A stretch of 64,000 nucleotides of DNA from Pasteurella sp049670895 (GCF_049670895.1 NZ_CP187170.1); one strand, 5' to 3'; positions 16,568 through 26,162 are shown, counted from the first letter of the stretch. Numbers and translations are program-made. Notes: generated from the sequence alone by a model not told the origin.

Positions 16568-17131
16568 CTATCCCTCATCAACCGCACCAATAGAAATAGT
16601 CCACTTGCCAGCAATTTCTCGAATGCGTTCATATTCTTCAAAAGAGAAAATCATAAATAAACAGCTGTCATTGCCGTTCCAATAATGACAAAGAGTATAA
16701 TTTTGTGGGGCAAGTGCTTGTTGAACGTAAGGGTAGAGTGCGTCATTATAGGTTTCTTCAGGGCATTTGAGCTTGATTTTATTGGTCAACATACTATTGA
16801 CCACATCTTCCAATTCTTCCGCATCAAATTTCCAATCTGTCAATTTAGAAAGGGCTTGTTGTTCGAGAATATCCGCCAAACTTAGGCTCGGATAATGTTG
16901 ACCGTCCACAACAAATGCATTTTCATCCCAATCGAAATATTCATCATAATGTTCGTGTTCAGGATCTTCTGGCAAAATCCCTTTTTCTTGCCAATACAAA
17001 TACCCATCCGCCCATTCACCTTGTGCTTCAAAAAGAGCTGTAATGTCATCGATATATTGTTCTATAAACTCATCATCAACGAGTGATAAGCGTAAAAGTT
17101 CGGTGAGATCTTGTTTTAATTCGGTGTTCAT
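16568..17131 (-). CDS. uncharacterised acidic protein, possibly immunity-like
   Basis: This 187-residue, strongly acidic protein has no signal peptide or membrane segment. Features include a tryptophan/tyrosine-rich middle (GYLYWQEKGI, HYDEYFDWDEN) and a C-terminal SFEEYERIREIAGKW. I do not recognise the family. It lies between the toxin array and yggS, reads in the same direction as yggS 38 bases downstream of it, and its composition is closer to the chromosome than to the AT-rich toxin tips. It could be a stray immunity protein or a chromosomal orphan. Confidence 0.7.
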   Translation of the reverse strand: MNTELKQDLTELLRLSLVDDEFIEQYIDDITALFEAQGEWADGYLYWQEKGILPEDPEHEHYDEYFDWDENAFVVDGQHYPSLSLADILEQQALSKLTDWKFDAEELEDVVNSMLTNKIKLKCPEETYNDALYPYVQQALAPQNYTLCHYWNGNDSCLFMIFSFEEYERIREIAGKWTISIGAVDEG

Positions 17132-17169
17132 TTTTACATCGTGCCGTTAGTGTAATGTGGATATTTTCT

Positions 17170-17871
17170 TTACTTAGAATAATCCCTCGCCCCAAAAATC
17201 GCAGTCCCAATTCTTACCATGGTTGAACCACATTTAATGGCACTTGCCATGTCATCGGTCATGCCCATTGAGAGGGTGTCGATTTGTGCACCGGGTAAGG
17301 CTTGTTTGAGTTGTTCAAATAAGGTGTGCATTTGGCTAAATGCCTGTTCTTGTGTGGCAAGATCGTCTGTTGGGGCGGGGATTGCCATGAGCCCACGGAG
17401 GCATAAGTGCGGTAGATTTTGAATATGTTTTGCCAGTTCTAGCATGTCTTTGGGTTGAATGCCTGATTTGCTGTCTTCGTCGCTGATGTTAATTTGAATT
17501 AACACATTCAGGGGGTTTTTATAATGTGGGCGTTGTTCGTTAAGACGGTCGGCGATTTTGGGGCGGTCGATGGTTTGCATCCAGTCAAAATGTTCTGCCA
17601 CCAGTTTGGTTTTGTTGGATTGAAGTGGGCCGATGAAATGCCATTCTAATATGATGTTTTGTGCCTCGAAGTGTTGAATTTTTTCTACTCCTTCTTGTAC
17701 ATAGTTTTCGCCGAAAGAGATTTGTCCTGCTTGGTAAGCTTGGTAAATGTCTTCAACGGGTTTGGTTTTGGAAACTGCCAATAATTTGACCGCACTTTCT
17801 GGGCGTTGTGCCTGTTGTGTGGCGTGCTGAATATTGTGATGAATGTGTGCTAAATTTTGTGCGATTGTCAT
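17170..17871 (-). CDS. yggS: YggS/PLPBP family pyridoxal phosphate homeostasis protein
   Basis: This 233-residue, single-domain alanine-racemase-like barrel binds pyridoxal 5'-phosphate and helps keep PLP and amino-acid pools balanced in the cytoplasm. The PLP lysine is in LLAVSKTKP (Lys35). Other family landmarks are GENYVQEG, WHFIGPLQSNK and the C-terminal LSMGMTDDM and RIGTAIFG. Length is normal. Two Haemophilus-type uptake signals lie inside the gene (17405 and 17789). It is divergent from the threonine operon, an arrangement also known in Haemophilus influenzae. Confidence 0.95.
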   Translation of the reverse strand: MTIAQNLAHIHHNIQHATQQAQRPESAVKLLAVSKTKPVEDIYQAYQAGQISFGENYVQEGVEKIQHFEAQNIILEWHFIGPLQSNKTKLVAEHFDWMQTIDRPKIADRLNEQRPHYKNPLNVLIQINISDEDSKSGIQPKDMLELAKHIQNLPHLCLRGLMAIPAPTDDLATQEQAFSQMHTLFEQLKQALPGAQIDTLSMGMTDDMASAIKCGSTMVRIGTAIFGARDYSK

Positions 17872-17985
17872 AGGGGAAATCCTATCTCTTCATGGGGGAA
17901 AATTGGTTAAAAATAAAATTTTGTGCCGATATATTACAAGATGTTCTGGCTTTTTAAAAATTTATCCTGTTTTTTCATTTTCTGT

Positions 17986-18014
17986 TTGACAAGGTGGGGA
18001 AATTTCGGTATTTC
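17986..18014 (+). promoter_or_regulatory. probable threonine operon promoter
   Basis: TTGACA (17986-17991) is separated by 17 bases from TATTTC (18009-18014), a perfect -35 with a moderate -10. Transcription would start about 30 bases before the leader peptide. Confidence 0.6.
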
Positions 18015-18046
18015 TTACGCATTGTTTTCTATTTTATCGTCAGCCT

Positions 18047-18124
18047 ATGCATAATTCGACTTGTTCAGTTCAAATGATTATGACCACAACCACCACCATT
18101 ATTATTAGTCATGGTGCGGGTTAG
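18047..18124 (+). CDS. thrL: thr operon leader peptide
   Basis: This 25-codon open frame reads MHNSTCSVQMIMTTTTTIII followed by SHGAG. Five consecutive threonine codons and three isoleucine codons are the control run. Ribosome stalling there when charged tRNA-Thr or tRNA-Ile is short would prevent the downstream terminator from forming. The C-terminal GAG ending resembles that of the E. coli leader. An internal ATG (18074) is a possible alternative start; no strong ribosome site precedes either. Confidence 0.88.
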   Translation: MHNSTCSVQMIMTTTTTIIISHGAG

Positions 18125-18150
18125 TGCATAGGGAAAACAGGATTCCACAA

Positions 18151-18185
18151 AACCCGTACTGAATATAGGCAGTACGGGTTTTTTT
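18151..18185 (+). terminator. thr operon attenuator
   Basis: The arms AACCCGTACTG and CAGTACGGGTT enclose an 8-base loop and are followed by a run of T, 27 bases after the leader peptide stop and 48 bases before thrA. Confidence 0.9.
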
Positions 18186-18233
18186 ATGACATTTTTTATA
18201 ATGACTTATATTACACAACATCGGGAGATTATC

Positions 18234-20681
18234 ATGCGAGTATTAAAATTTGGTGGCACTTCCTTAGCCAATCCGGAACGTTTTTCGCAGGCTGCACAAC
18301 TTATTGAAAAAGCCCATTTTGAAGAACAAGCCGCAGGCGTTTTATCCGCCCCCGCTAAAATAACCAATCACCTTGTCGCCCTTTCTGAAAAAGCCAGTTT
18401 AAATCAACCTACAGATTCTCATTTCAATGAAGCCTTAGACATTTTCTATAACATTATTAATGGGTTGTATGCGGAAAATAATGATTTTGATCTTGCAGGT
18501 ACAAAAGCCTTAATTGATGCGGAATTTGCCCAAATTCAGGGGCTGTTAGAAGACATTCGTCAACAAGGTTTTGTTTCTGATGCGGTGAAAGCCACGATTG
18601 ATTGTCGTGGGGAAAAATTATCTATCGCCATGATGAAAGCGTGGTTTGAGGCTCGTGGTTATAATGTGACGGTGATTAATCCCGTTGAAAAATTATTAGC
18701 CAAAGGCAGTTATTTAGAATCTTCGGTAGATATTGATGAGTCAATTAAACGTGTGGATGCGAACGCTATTCCAACGAAAAATGTGGTGTTAATGGCAGGC
18801 TTTACGGCAGGTAATGAAAAGGGTGAACTTGTCTTGTTGGGTCGTAACGGTTCTGATTATTCTGCGGCGTGTTTGGCTGCCTGTTTAGGGGCAAGTGTTT
18901 GCGAAATTTGGACGGATGTGGATGGCGTGTACACTTGTGATCCTCGTTTAGTGCCTGATGCACATTTATTACCGAGCCTGTCTTATCGTGAAGCCATGGA
19001 GCTTTCCTATTTTGGGGCGAAAGTGATTCACCCTCGAACTATTGGTCCATTAGTGCAAAAAAATATTCCTTGTTTAATTAAAAATACGGGAAATCCTTCT
19101 GCACCAGGTTCGGTTATTGATGGTAATGAGCAATCTGAACAGTTACAAGTGAAAGGGATCACTAACCTTGATAACGTGGCGATGTTTAACGTATCAGGCC
19201 CAGGTATGCAAGGCATGGTGGGAATGGCGGCTCGTGTGTTCTCTGCCATGTCTAACGCAGGCATTTCGGTGATTTTAATTACCCAATCTTCTTCTGAATA
19301 TAGTATTAGTTTCTGCGTGCCAGCGAAATCTGTGGATAAAGCAAAACAAGTGTTAGAAAAAGAGTTTGAGCAAGAATTGAATACTGAGGCACTTGAACCA
19401 ATTGATGTGATCAAAGATTTATCGATCATTTCGGTGGTGGGTGATGGCATGAAGCAAGCCAAAGGCATTGCATCACGTTTCTTCTCCGCATTAGCACAAG
19501 CCAATATTAGTATTGTTGCCATTGCTCAGGGATCTTCCGAACGTTCGATTTCTGCGGTAGTACCATTAAATAAAGCGATTGAAGCGGTGAAATCTACTCA
19601 CCAAATGCTTTTTAATAATAAAAAAGTGGTGGATGTGTTCTTAGTCGGTGTTGGTGGTGTCGGTGGTGAATTAATTGAACAAATTAAAAACCAGAAAGAA
19701 TACTTAGCGAAAAAAGACATTGAAATCCGCGTGTGTGCCATTGCGAACTCAAATAAAATGCTACTTAAAGCCGATGGGCTTAATTTAGAACATTGGCAGG
19801 CTGATTTGGAAACTGCCACTCAGCCTTCTGATTTCGATGTGTTGTTATCTTTTATTAAATTGCATCATGTGGTGAATCCTGTGTTTGTGGATTGTACATC
19901 GGCAGAGTCTGTTTCTGGTTTATATGCGAGAGCTTTAAAAGAAGGTTTCCATGTGGTGACACCAAATAAAAAAGCCAACACCCGTGATTTAGCTTATTAT
20001 AATACCTTGCGTGAAAATGCCCGCAGTCATCACCGAAAATTCTTATATGACACCAATGTTGGAGCAGGCTTGCCAGTGATTGAAAACTTACAAAATTTAT
20101 TGGCAGCAGGTGACGAAGTGGTGAAATTTACGGGGATTTTATCGGGATCGTTATCCTTTATTTTCGGTGAATTAGAAAATGGCTTGTCTTTATCGGAAGC
20201 GACCGCATTAGCACGTGAAAAAGGCTTTACCGAACCGGATCCAAGAGAAGATTTATCAGGTCAAGATGTGGCACGTAAATTATTGATCTTGGCACGTGAA
20301 ACGGGCTTACCGCTTGAATTATCAGATGTGGAGGTGGAAAGTGTGTTACCTAAAGGGTTTGCAGAAGGAAAATCCGTGTCTGAATTTATGGCGATGTTAC
20401 CTGAATTAGATGCAGAATTTGCACAGCGTGTGGCAGAGGCGAAAGCAGAAGGTAAAGTGTTACGTTATGTAGGACAACTCGAAAACGGTCAATGCAAAGT
20501 TTCTATTATTGCCGTAGATGAAAATGATCCGCTTTACAAAGTCAAAAATGGTGAAAATGCGTTAGCCTTTTATACTACTTATTATCAACCAGCACCGTTA
20601 CTTCTCCGTGGATATGGTGCGGGTAATGCGGTTACCGCAGCAGGTATTTTTGCCGATATTTTAAGAACGTTACAGCATTAA
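18234..20681 (+). CDS. thrA: bifunctional aspartokinase I / homoserine dehydrogenase I
   Basis: This 815-residue fusion enzyme carries out the first and third steps from aspartate to threonine. The kinase domain starts with VLKFGGTSLANPERF. ACT regulatory repeats (SVVGDGMKQAKGIASRFF) occupy about 310-460. The dehydrogenase starts at LVGVGGVGGELIEQI with its NADP loop and contains TPNKKANT. I chose the ATG at 18234 because GGGAG precedes it and the protein then begins MRVLKFGGTS; an in-frame ATG at 18186 lies in the attenuator T-run. First structural gene of thrABC, controlled by the attenuator. Confidence 0.97.
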   Translation: MRVLKFGGTSLANPERFSQAAQLIEKAHFEEQAAGVLSAPAKITNHLVALSEKASLNQPTDSHFNEALDIFYNIINGLYAENNDFDLAGTKALIDAEFAQIQGLLEDIRQQGFVSDAVKATIDCRGEKLSIAMMKAWFEARGYNVTVINPVEKLLAKGSYLESSVDIDESIKRVDANAIPTKNVVLMAGFTAGNEKGELVLLGRNGSDYSAACLAACLGASVCEIWTDVDGVYTCDPRLVPDAHLLPSLSYREAMELSYFGAKVIHPRTIGPLVQKNIPCLIKNTGNPSAPGSVIDGNEQSEQLQVKGITNLDNVAMFNVSGPGMQGMVGMAARVFSAMSNAGISVILITQSSSEYSISFCVPAKSVDKAKQVLEKEFEQELNTEALEPIDVIKDLSIISVVGDGMKQAKGIASRFFSALAQANISIVAIAQGSSERSISAVVPLNKAIEAVKSTHQMLFNNKKVVDVFLVGVGGVGGELIEQIKNQKEYLAKKDIEIRVCAIANSNKMLLKADGLNLEHWQADLETATQPSDFDVLLSFIKLHHVVNPVFVDCTSAESVSGLYARALKEGFHVVTPNKKANTRDLAYYNTLRENARSHHRKFLYDTNVGAGLPVIENLQNLLAAGDEVVKFTGILSGSLSFIFGELENGLSLSEATALAREKGFTEPDPREDLSGQDVARKLLILARETGLPLELSDVEVESVLPKGFAEGKSVSEFMAMLPELDAEFAQRVAEAKAEGKVLRYVGQLENGQCKVSIIAVDENDPLYKVKNGENALAFYTTYYQPAPLLLRGYGAGNAVTAAGIFADILRTLQH

Positions 20682-20693
20682 TGGGAGAATGAA

Positions 20694-21650
20694 ATGCTCA
20701 GAATTTATGCACCAACATCGAGTGCAAATTTAAGCGTCGGATTTGACACCTTGGGGGCAGCATTGTCCCCGATTGATGGATCATTGCTCGGTGATGTGGT
20801 TCAAGTCGACGCCATTCCTGAGGGCTTTGAATTAGAAAGTGCGGGTTATTTTGTCCGAAAATTACCTAAAGAACCGCAAAAAAATATTGTGTATCAAGCT
20901 TATGTGTTATTTAGTGAGCGTTTGAAACTTCGCAATATTACAGTGCGTCCACTTCGCTTAACCTTAGAAAAAAATATGCCAATTGGTTCAGGGTTAGGAT
21001 CGAGTGCGTGCTCGATCGTCGCAACCTTAGTGGCGTTAAATAAATTTCATCGTGAAGGGGATGTGGAACCATTTTCTAAAATGGAATTATTGGAAATGAT
21101 GGGTGAGCTAGAAGGGCGTATTTCGGGTTCTGTGCATTATGATAATGTTGCACCTTGCTATTTAGGTGGGGTGCAACTGATGGTGGAATCCTTAGGCAAT
21201 ATTTGCCAGAGTTTACCTTTCTTTGATGAGTGGTTCTGGGTGCTTGCTTACCCAGGGATTGAAGTGTCCACCGCACAAGCCCGTGCCATATTGCCAAAAA
21301 GCTATACGCGACAAGAGGTGATTTCACAGGCTCGTTATTTGGGCAGTTTTGTTCATGCTTGTCATACGAAACAAGCTCAATTAGCGGCATTAATGATGAA
21401 AGATGTGATTGCCGAGCCTTATCGTGAATCATTGTTACCTAATTTTGCCGAAGTCAAACAAGCTACACGAGATCTTGGGGCATTAGCCACAGGGATTTCA
21501 GGATCTGGCCCAACCATGTTTGCCATCGCACCTGATTTAGCCACGGCGATGAAAGTTTCAACCTATTTAGAAACTCATTATTTACAAAATAACGAAGGCT
21601 TTGTGCACATTTGCAAAGTGGATAATCAAGGGGCGAGAGCGCTCGATTAA
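20694..21650 (+). CDS. thrB: homoserine kinase
   Basis: This 318-residue GHMP kinase phosphorylates homoserine. The ATP loop is PIGSGLGSSACSI (about residues 96-108), the N-terminal strand is IYAPTSSANLSVGFD, and the C-terminal GISGSGPTMFAI motif is present. It starts 12 bases after thrA behind GGGAG, so it is co-transcribed. Length is normal. Confidence 0.97.
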   Translation: MLRIYAPTSSANLSVGFDTLGAALSPIDGSLLGDVVQVDAIPEGFELESAGYFVRKLPKEPQKNIVYQAYVLFSERLKLRNITVRPLRLTLEKNMPIGSGLGSSACSIVATLVALNKFHREGDVEPFSKMELLEMMGELEGRISGSVHYDNVAPCYLGGVQLMVESLGNICQSLPFFDEWFWVLAYPGIEVSTAQARAILPKSYTRQEVISQARYLGSFVHACHTKQAQLAALMMKDVIAEPYRESLLPNFAEVKQATRDLGALATGISGSGPTMFAIAPDLATAMKVSTYLETHYLQNNEGFVHICKVDNQGARALD

Positions 21651-21669
21651 TTGAATAACGGAAAAGCAT

Positions 21670-22947
21670 ATGAATTTATATAATATTAAACACCCTGAAG
21701 AACAGGTCAATTTCGCCCAAGCAGTACGTCAAGGGCTAGGTAAAAATCAAGGTTTATTTTTCCCTGAAACGCTCCCACATTTTGAGGATATTGACGGGTT
21801 GCTTGCATTACCTTTAGTTGAGCGTAGCCAAAAAATCTTGGCTGCATTAATTGGTGAAGAAATTGCCGACAGTCAGTTGGCACAAATGGTGCAAAATGCC
21901 TTCACCTTTCCCGCCCCTATCACCAAAGTGGAAGAGGGCGTGTATGCCTTAGAACTTTTCCACGGTCCAACGTTAGCGTTTAAAGACTTTGGTGGTCGCT
22001 TTATGGCTCAAGCATTAGCTAGCGTGCGTGGCGATGGCAAAATTACCATTTTAACGGCAACCTCAGGCGATACAGGGGCAGCAGTGGCTCATGCATTTTA
22101 TGGTTTAGAAAATATTGATGTGGTGATTTTATATCCGCAAGGCAAAATCAGTCCGTTACAAGAAAAGCTATTTTGCACATTAGGGGGCAATATCCGCACG
22201 GTGGCGATTAAAGGGGATTTTGACGCTTGCCAAGCCTTAGTGAAACAAGCCTTTGATGATGCCGAATTACGCCAAGCTATCGGCTTAAATTCTGCAAACT
22301 CCATTAATATTAGCCGTTTATTAGCCCAAGTTTGTTATTACTTTGAAGCGGTTGCACAATTGCCTAAAGCGACTCGTGATAATCTTGTGGTCTCTGTGCC
22401 AAGTGGTAACTTTGGTAACCTAACGGCAGGGTTAATTGCCAAATCGTTAGGCTTACCGATTAAACGTTTTGTGGCGTCAACCAATGTGAATGATACGGTA
22501 CCACGTTATTTACGCAGTGGAAATTGGGCACCGAATGACACCGTGGCAACCTTATCCAATGCGATGGATGTCAGCCGTCCGAATAACTGGCCACGAGTGG
22601 AAGAACTCTTTAAACGTAATGGTTGGGCATTATCAGACTTACATTCTGATGCCGTAAATGACAGTGAAACGGAAGAAACACTCAAAGCAATGTATGCGAA
22701 AGGGTATTTATGCGAACCACATGGTGCCGTGGCTTATCGTGTGTTGAAACAAGATCTGCAAGCGGGCGAGACAGGTATTTTCCTTTGTACCGCACACCCT
22801 GCGAAATTTAAGGAAAGTGTAGAACGTATTTTATCTCTTGAGTTGGATTTGCCTGAAGCCTTAGCCAAGCATGACAAACTTCCGTTACTTTCTGATGTGA
22901 TGGAAAATGATTTTGCCCAGCTACGTCAGTATTTATTAGCTAAGTAA
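21670..22947 (+). CDS. thrC: threonine synthase
   Basis: This 425-residue PLP enzyme converts O-phosphohomoserine to threonine, the last pathway step. The PLP lysine is in GPTLAFKDFGGRF (Lys105), and the phosphate-binding serine/glycine region TATSGDTGAAVAHAF follows. It starts 19 bases after thrB and closes the operon; a terminator lies about 50 bases further on. Confidence 0.97.
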   Translation: MNLYNIKHPEEQVNFAQAVRQGLGKNQGLFFPETLPHFEDIDGLLALPLVERSQKILAALIGEEIADSQLAQMVQNAFTFPAPITKVEEGVYALELFHGPTLAFKDFGGRFMAQALASVRGDGKITILTATSGDTGAAVAHAFYGLENIDVVILYPQGKISPLQEKLFCTLGGNIRTVAIKGDFDACQALVKQAFDDAELRQAIGLNSANSINISRLLAQVCYYFEAVAQLPKATRDNLVVSVPSGNFGNLTAGLIAKSLGLPIKRFVASTNVNDTVPRYLRSGNWAPNDTVATLSNAMDVSRPNNWPRVEELFKRNGWALSDLHSDAVNDSETEETLKAMYAKGYLCEPHGAVAYRVLKQDLQAGETGIFLCTAHPAKFKESVERILSLELDLPEALAKHDKLPLLSDVMENDFAQLRQYLLAK

Positions 22948-22993
22948 AAGGATAAACACGCACACACTGAGCTGAAAAGTGCGGTCTGTTTTC

Positions 22994-23034
22994 ACAAAAA
23001 ATCCTCATAAGTGATGCTTATGAGGATTTTCTCT
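22994..23034 (+). terminator. terminator of thrABC
   Basis: AAAATCCTCATAAG and CTTATGAGGATTTT form a 14-bp stem with a 5-base loop. It is preceded by an uptake signal AAGTGCGGT (22978). Confidence 0.85.
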
Positions 23035-23117
23035 TTCATCGCAAAAATTGCAAATTTAGTCGGGAAAAAGCAAAACTTTTTGAAAAGTGACCGCACTTTG
23101 TGTGGGCTCAGCGAGGG

Positions 23118-23906
23118 TTATTTTAGCAAATCCTCATTTTTTGCATGAATCCATTTGCCACGCTTTTTATCCATGTATTGGAAGTATTCATTGGTAAATG
23201 TGCCTTGTGAGCAAGTGAGTTTATCTAATCGGGAATTTACCGTTTTATTTTCCAATGCTTGAATAAGGGTTTCTGGCCCTGTTAAGGCAAACACGCCACC
23301 TTCAATCCGTTTTTGCTCAATATTTTGAATAATGATCTCCAACGTTTCTTTTAAAAAGGCATTGCCTTTAGCACTGGCTAAAAAGAAGTTGGTATAACGC
23401 CCACGGCGAGAAATGACCACTTCATTATCTTCTTCATCAATGATGCTGTCTAAGCACCACACTAAATGCCCGTCAATATCCATATAAATACCACCTTCAT
23501 GATATAAGGTGAAAATTCGCCAGAAATCCGCTTGTGCTGCACCGTCAGTCAGTTTGCTATAGGCATTGAAAGTGCGTTCGTCCGCATGGGTTTTAATGTA
23601 TTCTGCACGTTCTTCGGTGCTTACATAACGGTATTCATAACTTAAGGATAATAAGCGGTTGAATAAATAATTACAGTAAACGGGTAAGGTGACTTGGTTG
23701 CTGTAATTGGTTTGCCAAATAACACGATTGATTTTGGTTTTCTTGTGAGACTGGCGTTTTGCCCCACTAAAGTTAGGAATCGTGAAACGCTTTTTAGGAA
23801 ACAGGGCATGGAAAGGGTAGCTTAAGGTTTTAACTATGTTACCTAGGAGACGAGTCATGCCATTGGCAATGAGAATAAACGTTTTGTGTTTAACGGGTTT
23901 ATACAT
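23118..23906 (-). CDS. DXD-motif glycosyltransferase
   Basis: This 262-residue protein belongs to the family with the sugar-binding region containing a DXD motif (OCH1/capsule and LOS type). The core is GAAQADFWRIFTLYHEGG followed by IYMDIDGHLVW, where DID would hold the metal and nucleotide sugar. It likely adds a hexose to surface lipooligosaccharide or another glycan. Donor and acceptor cannot be read from sequence. It is a single gene transcribed toward thrC, with an uptake-signal stem (AAAGTG-ACCG-CACTTT, 23084-23099) at its 3' side that could act as terminator. Confidence 0.83.
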   Translation of the reverse strand: MYKPVKHKTFILIANGMTRLLGNIVKTLSYPFHALFPKKRFTIPNFSGAKRQSHKKTKINRVIWQTNYSNQVTLPVYCNYLFNRLLSLSYEYRYVSTEERAEYIKTHADERTFNAYSKLTDGAAQADFWRIFTLYHEGGIYMDIDGHLVWCLDSIIDEEDNEVVISRRGRYTNFFLASAKGNAFLKETLEIIIQNIEQKRIEGGVFALTGPETLIQALENKTVNSRLDKLTCSQGTFTNEYFQYMDKKRGKWIHAKNEDLLK

Positions 23907-24036
23907 CGTAAAATTCCATTCTATTTGAAAGAGATAATCGTCGCTACTTTACCATTTTATTGCGTAAAGAACAAAAGGCTTAATGAAATAGATGATGCTT
24001 TAGACTTAATGAAAGAGAAGATGTTTTGAGAAGAAG

Positions 24037-24112
24037 TGGTGGGCGATACCGGTCTCGAACCAGTGACCCCCTCCTTGTAAGGGAGGTGCTCTCCCAACTG
24101 AGCTAATCGCCC
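24037..24112 (-). tRNA. tRNA-Val(UAC), copy 4 of the array
   Basis: A 76-base cloverleaf with encoded CCA. The anticodon loop on the minus strand is CTTACAA, giving anticodon TAC. It is identical to the three other copies and is last in transcription order. Confidence 0.95.
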
Positions 24113-24173
24113 TTCAGATTTTGCATTTTTGAGTAAAAATGACAAAGTTATGAAGCGTTATTTTAAGTCTAAG

Positions 24174-24249
24174 TGGTGGGCGATACCGGTCTCGAACCAG
24201 TGACCCCCTCCTTGTAAGGGAGGTGCTCTCCCAACTGAGCTAATCGCCC
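24174..24249 (-). tRNA. tRNA-Val(UAC), copy 3
   Basis: Identical to the neighbouring copies, with encoded CCA. The spacers between copies differ in sequence, so the array is not a recent simple tandem copy. Confidence 0.95.
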
Positions 24250-24299
24250 ACTTGAGACTTAAAACATTGGGGAATTTTATGAAGTGGAACACTTAAAAG

Positions 24300-24375
24300 T
24301 GGTGGGCGATACCGGTCTCGAACCAGTGACCCCCTCCTTGTAAGGGAGGTGCTCTCCCAACTGAGCTAATCGCCC
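24300..24375 (-). tRNA. tRNA-Val(UAC), copy 2
   Basis: Identical 76-base gene with encoded CCA, separated by about 50 bases from each neighbour. Confidence 0.95.
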
Positions 24376-24424
24376 TTCATAAAATTCTAAGTTTTACAAC
24401 ATACTAGGACACTTTGTTGAAAAG

Positions 24425-24500
24425 TGGTGGGCGATACCGGTCTCGAACCAGTGACCCCCTCCTTGTAAGGGAGGTGCTCTCCCAACTGAGCTAATCGCCC
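24425..24500 (-). tRNA. tRNA-Val(UAC), copy 1
   Basis: First gene of the four-copy array, nearest to the promoter at 24518-24545. Confidence 0.95.
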
Positions 24501-24517
24501 TGATGTTGTGAGGTGGC

Positions 24518-24545
24518 ATTATAATTATTAGTTCTTTTCAGTCAA
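24518..24545 (-). promoter_or_regulatory. promoter of the tRNA-Val array
   Basis: On the minus strand TTGACT, 16 bases, then TATAAT, followed by the GC-rich discriminator GCCACC typical of stringently controlled stable-RNA promoters. Confidence 0.8.
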
Positions 24546-24683
24546 CAAGTTTTTTCAAAAAAAAGCGAGTTTGTTTTAAAAATAAGCATGAAATCACAAA
24601 ATTTATTCGGAATTGTATAAACTCATAGTACAATGTGGCACAAATTTTTTTCGATGAAATGAAAGTGAGATAAAGGTTATATC

Positions 24684-26126
24684 ATGAAATTAGAAGCATT
24701 ATTTAATTTAGACCCGAATGTAAAAGTTCGCACACGCTTTGCACCCAGTCCAACGGGCTATTTACACGTCGGAGGAGCAAGAACGGCATTATATTCTTGG
24801 TTATATGCCAAACATAATCAGGGGGAATTTGTATTACGTATTGAAGACACAGATTTAGAACGTTCAACCCCAGAAGCCACTGCGGCGATTTTAGAAGGCA
24901 TGACATGGTTAAATTTAGCTTGGGAACATGGGCCTTATTTCCAAACAAAACGCTTTGATCGTTATAACCAAGTGATTGATCAAATGATTGAGCAAGGACT
25001 TGCATACCGTTGTTATTGCACAAAAGAACGTTTAGAAGATTTACGCCATACACAAGAACAGAATAAACAAAAACCACGTTATGATCGTCATTGTTTAGAT
25101 GATCATGCACAATCGCCAGATCAGCCTCATGTGGTGCGTTTTAAAAACCCAACAGAAGGATCTGTGGTATTTGAAGATGCCGTGCGTGGTCGAATTGAAA
25201 TTAGCAATGCAGAACTTGATGATTTAATCATTCGTCGTACAGATGGTTCACCTACCTATAACTTCTGTGTGGTGGTCGATGACTGGGATATGGGCATTAC
25301 CCATGTGGTTCGTGGTGAAGATCATATCAATAACACACCTCGCCAGATTAATATTTTGAAAGCACTAGGTGCACCGATTCCAACTTATGCTCACGTTTCC
25401 ATGATTTTAGGTGATGATGGACAAAAATTATCCAAGCGTCATGGCGCAGTCAGTGTCATGCAATATCGTGATGATGGTTATTTACCTGAAGCCTTATTGA
25501 ATTATTTAGTGCGTTTAGGTTGGGGACATGGCGATCAAGAAATTTTTTCCGTAGAGGAAATGATCAAGTTATTTGAGCTTGAGAGCGTGAGTAAATCGGC
25601 GAGTGCATTTAATACTGAAAAACTGTTGTGGTTAAATCATCATTATATTCGTGAATTACCACCAGAGTATGTGGCGAAACATTTAGCATGGCATTATCAA
25701 GATCAAGGCATTGATACGTCAAATGGCCCAGCGTTAGAAGACATTGTGAAAATGTTGGCAGAGCGTTGTAAGACCTTGAAAGAAATGGCTGCCTCAAGCC
25801 GTTATTTCTTTGAAGAGTTTGATAGTTTTGATGAAGCAGCAGTGAAAAAACATTTCAAAGCGGCTGCAATTGAGCCACTTGAGAAAGTCAAAGAAAAATT
25901 GACCGCACTTGAAAGTTGGGATTTACACAGCACACACCAAGCGATTGAACAAACTGCGACTGAATTAGCATTAGGCATGGGCAAAGTCGGCATGCCATTA
26001 CGTGTTGCGGTAACAGGTTCTGGTCAATCCCCGTCTATGGACGTGACTTTGGTGGGGATTGGTCAAGCTCGTACGCTTGCTCGTATTCAAAGAGCCATTG
26101 ATTTTATCAAAAATCAGAATGCTTAA
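24684..26126 (+). CDS. gltX: glutamyl-tRNA synthetase
   Basis: This 480-residue class I synthetase charges tRNA-Glu. The HIGH-type motif is PSPTGYLHVGGARTAL (about residues 22-37) and the KMSKS-type motif is KLSKRHG. The zinc-type cysteine region YRCYCTKERLE is present. Length matches the discriminating bacterial enzyme. An uptake signal lies inside (25903). The neighbouring tRNA-Val array is divergent. Confidence 0.97.
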   Translation: MKLEALFNLDPNVKVRTRFAPSPTGYLHVGGARTALYSWLYAKHNQGEFVLRIEDTDLERSTPEATAAILEGMTWLNLAWEHGPYFQTKRFDRYNQVIDQMIEQGLAYRCYCTKERLEDLRHTQEQNKQKPRYDRHCLDDHAQSPDQPHVVRFKNPTEGSVVFEDAVRGRIEISNAELDDLIIRRTDGSPTYNFCVVVDDWDMGITHVVRGEDHINNTPRQINILKALGAPIPTYAHVSMILGDDGQKLSKRHGAVSVMQYRDDGYLPEALLNYLVRLGWGHGDQEIFSVEEMIKLFELESVSKSASAFNTEKLLWLNHHYIRELPPEYVAKHLAWHYQDQGIDTSNGPALEDIVKMLAERCKTLKEMAASSRYFFEEFDSFDEAAVKKHFKAAAIEPLEKVKEKLTALESWDLHSTHQAIEQTATELALGMGKVGMPLRVAVTGSGQSPSMDVTLVGIGQARTLARIQRAIDFIKNQNA

Positions 26127-26162
26127 TATTTAAGCGAGTGATTCAATATCACAAATTTAATG

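Noticed and set aside
18186..18233. ThrA starting at the ATG at 18186
   Set aside because: That ATG lies in the T-run of the attenuator; the ATG at 18234 has GGGAG and gives the family N-terminus.
24174..24249. tRNA-Val array as an integration (att) site
   Set aside because: No integrase gene, no partial tRNA duplicate and no foreign-looking DNA is adjacent; the flanks are a glycosyltransferase and gltX.
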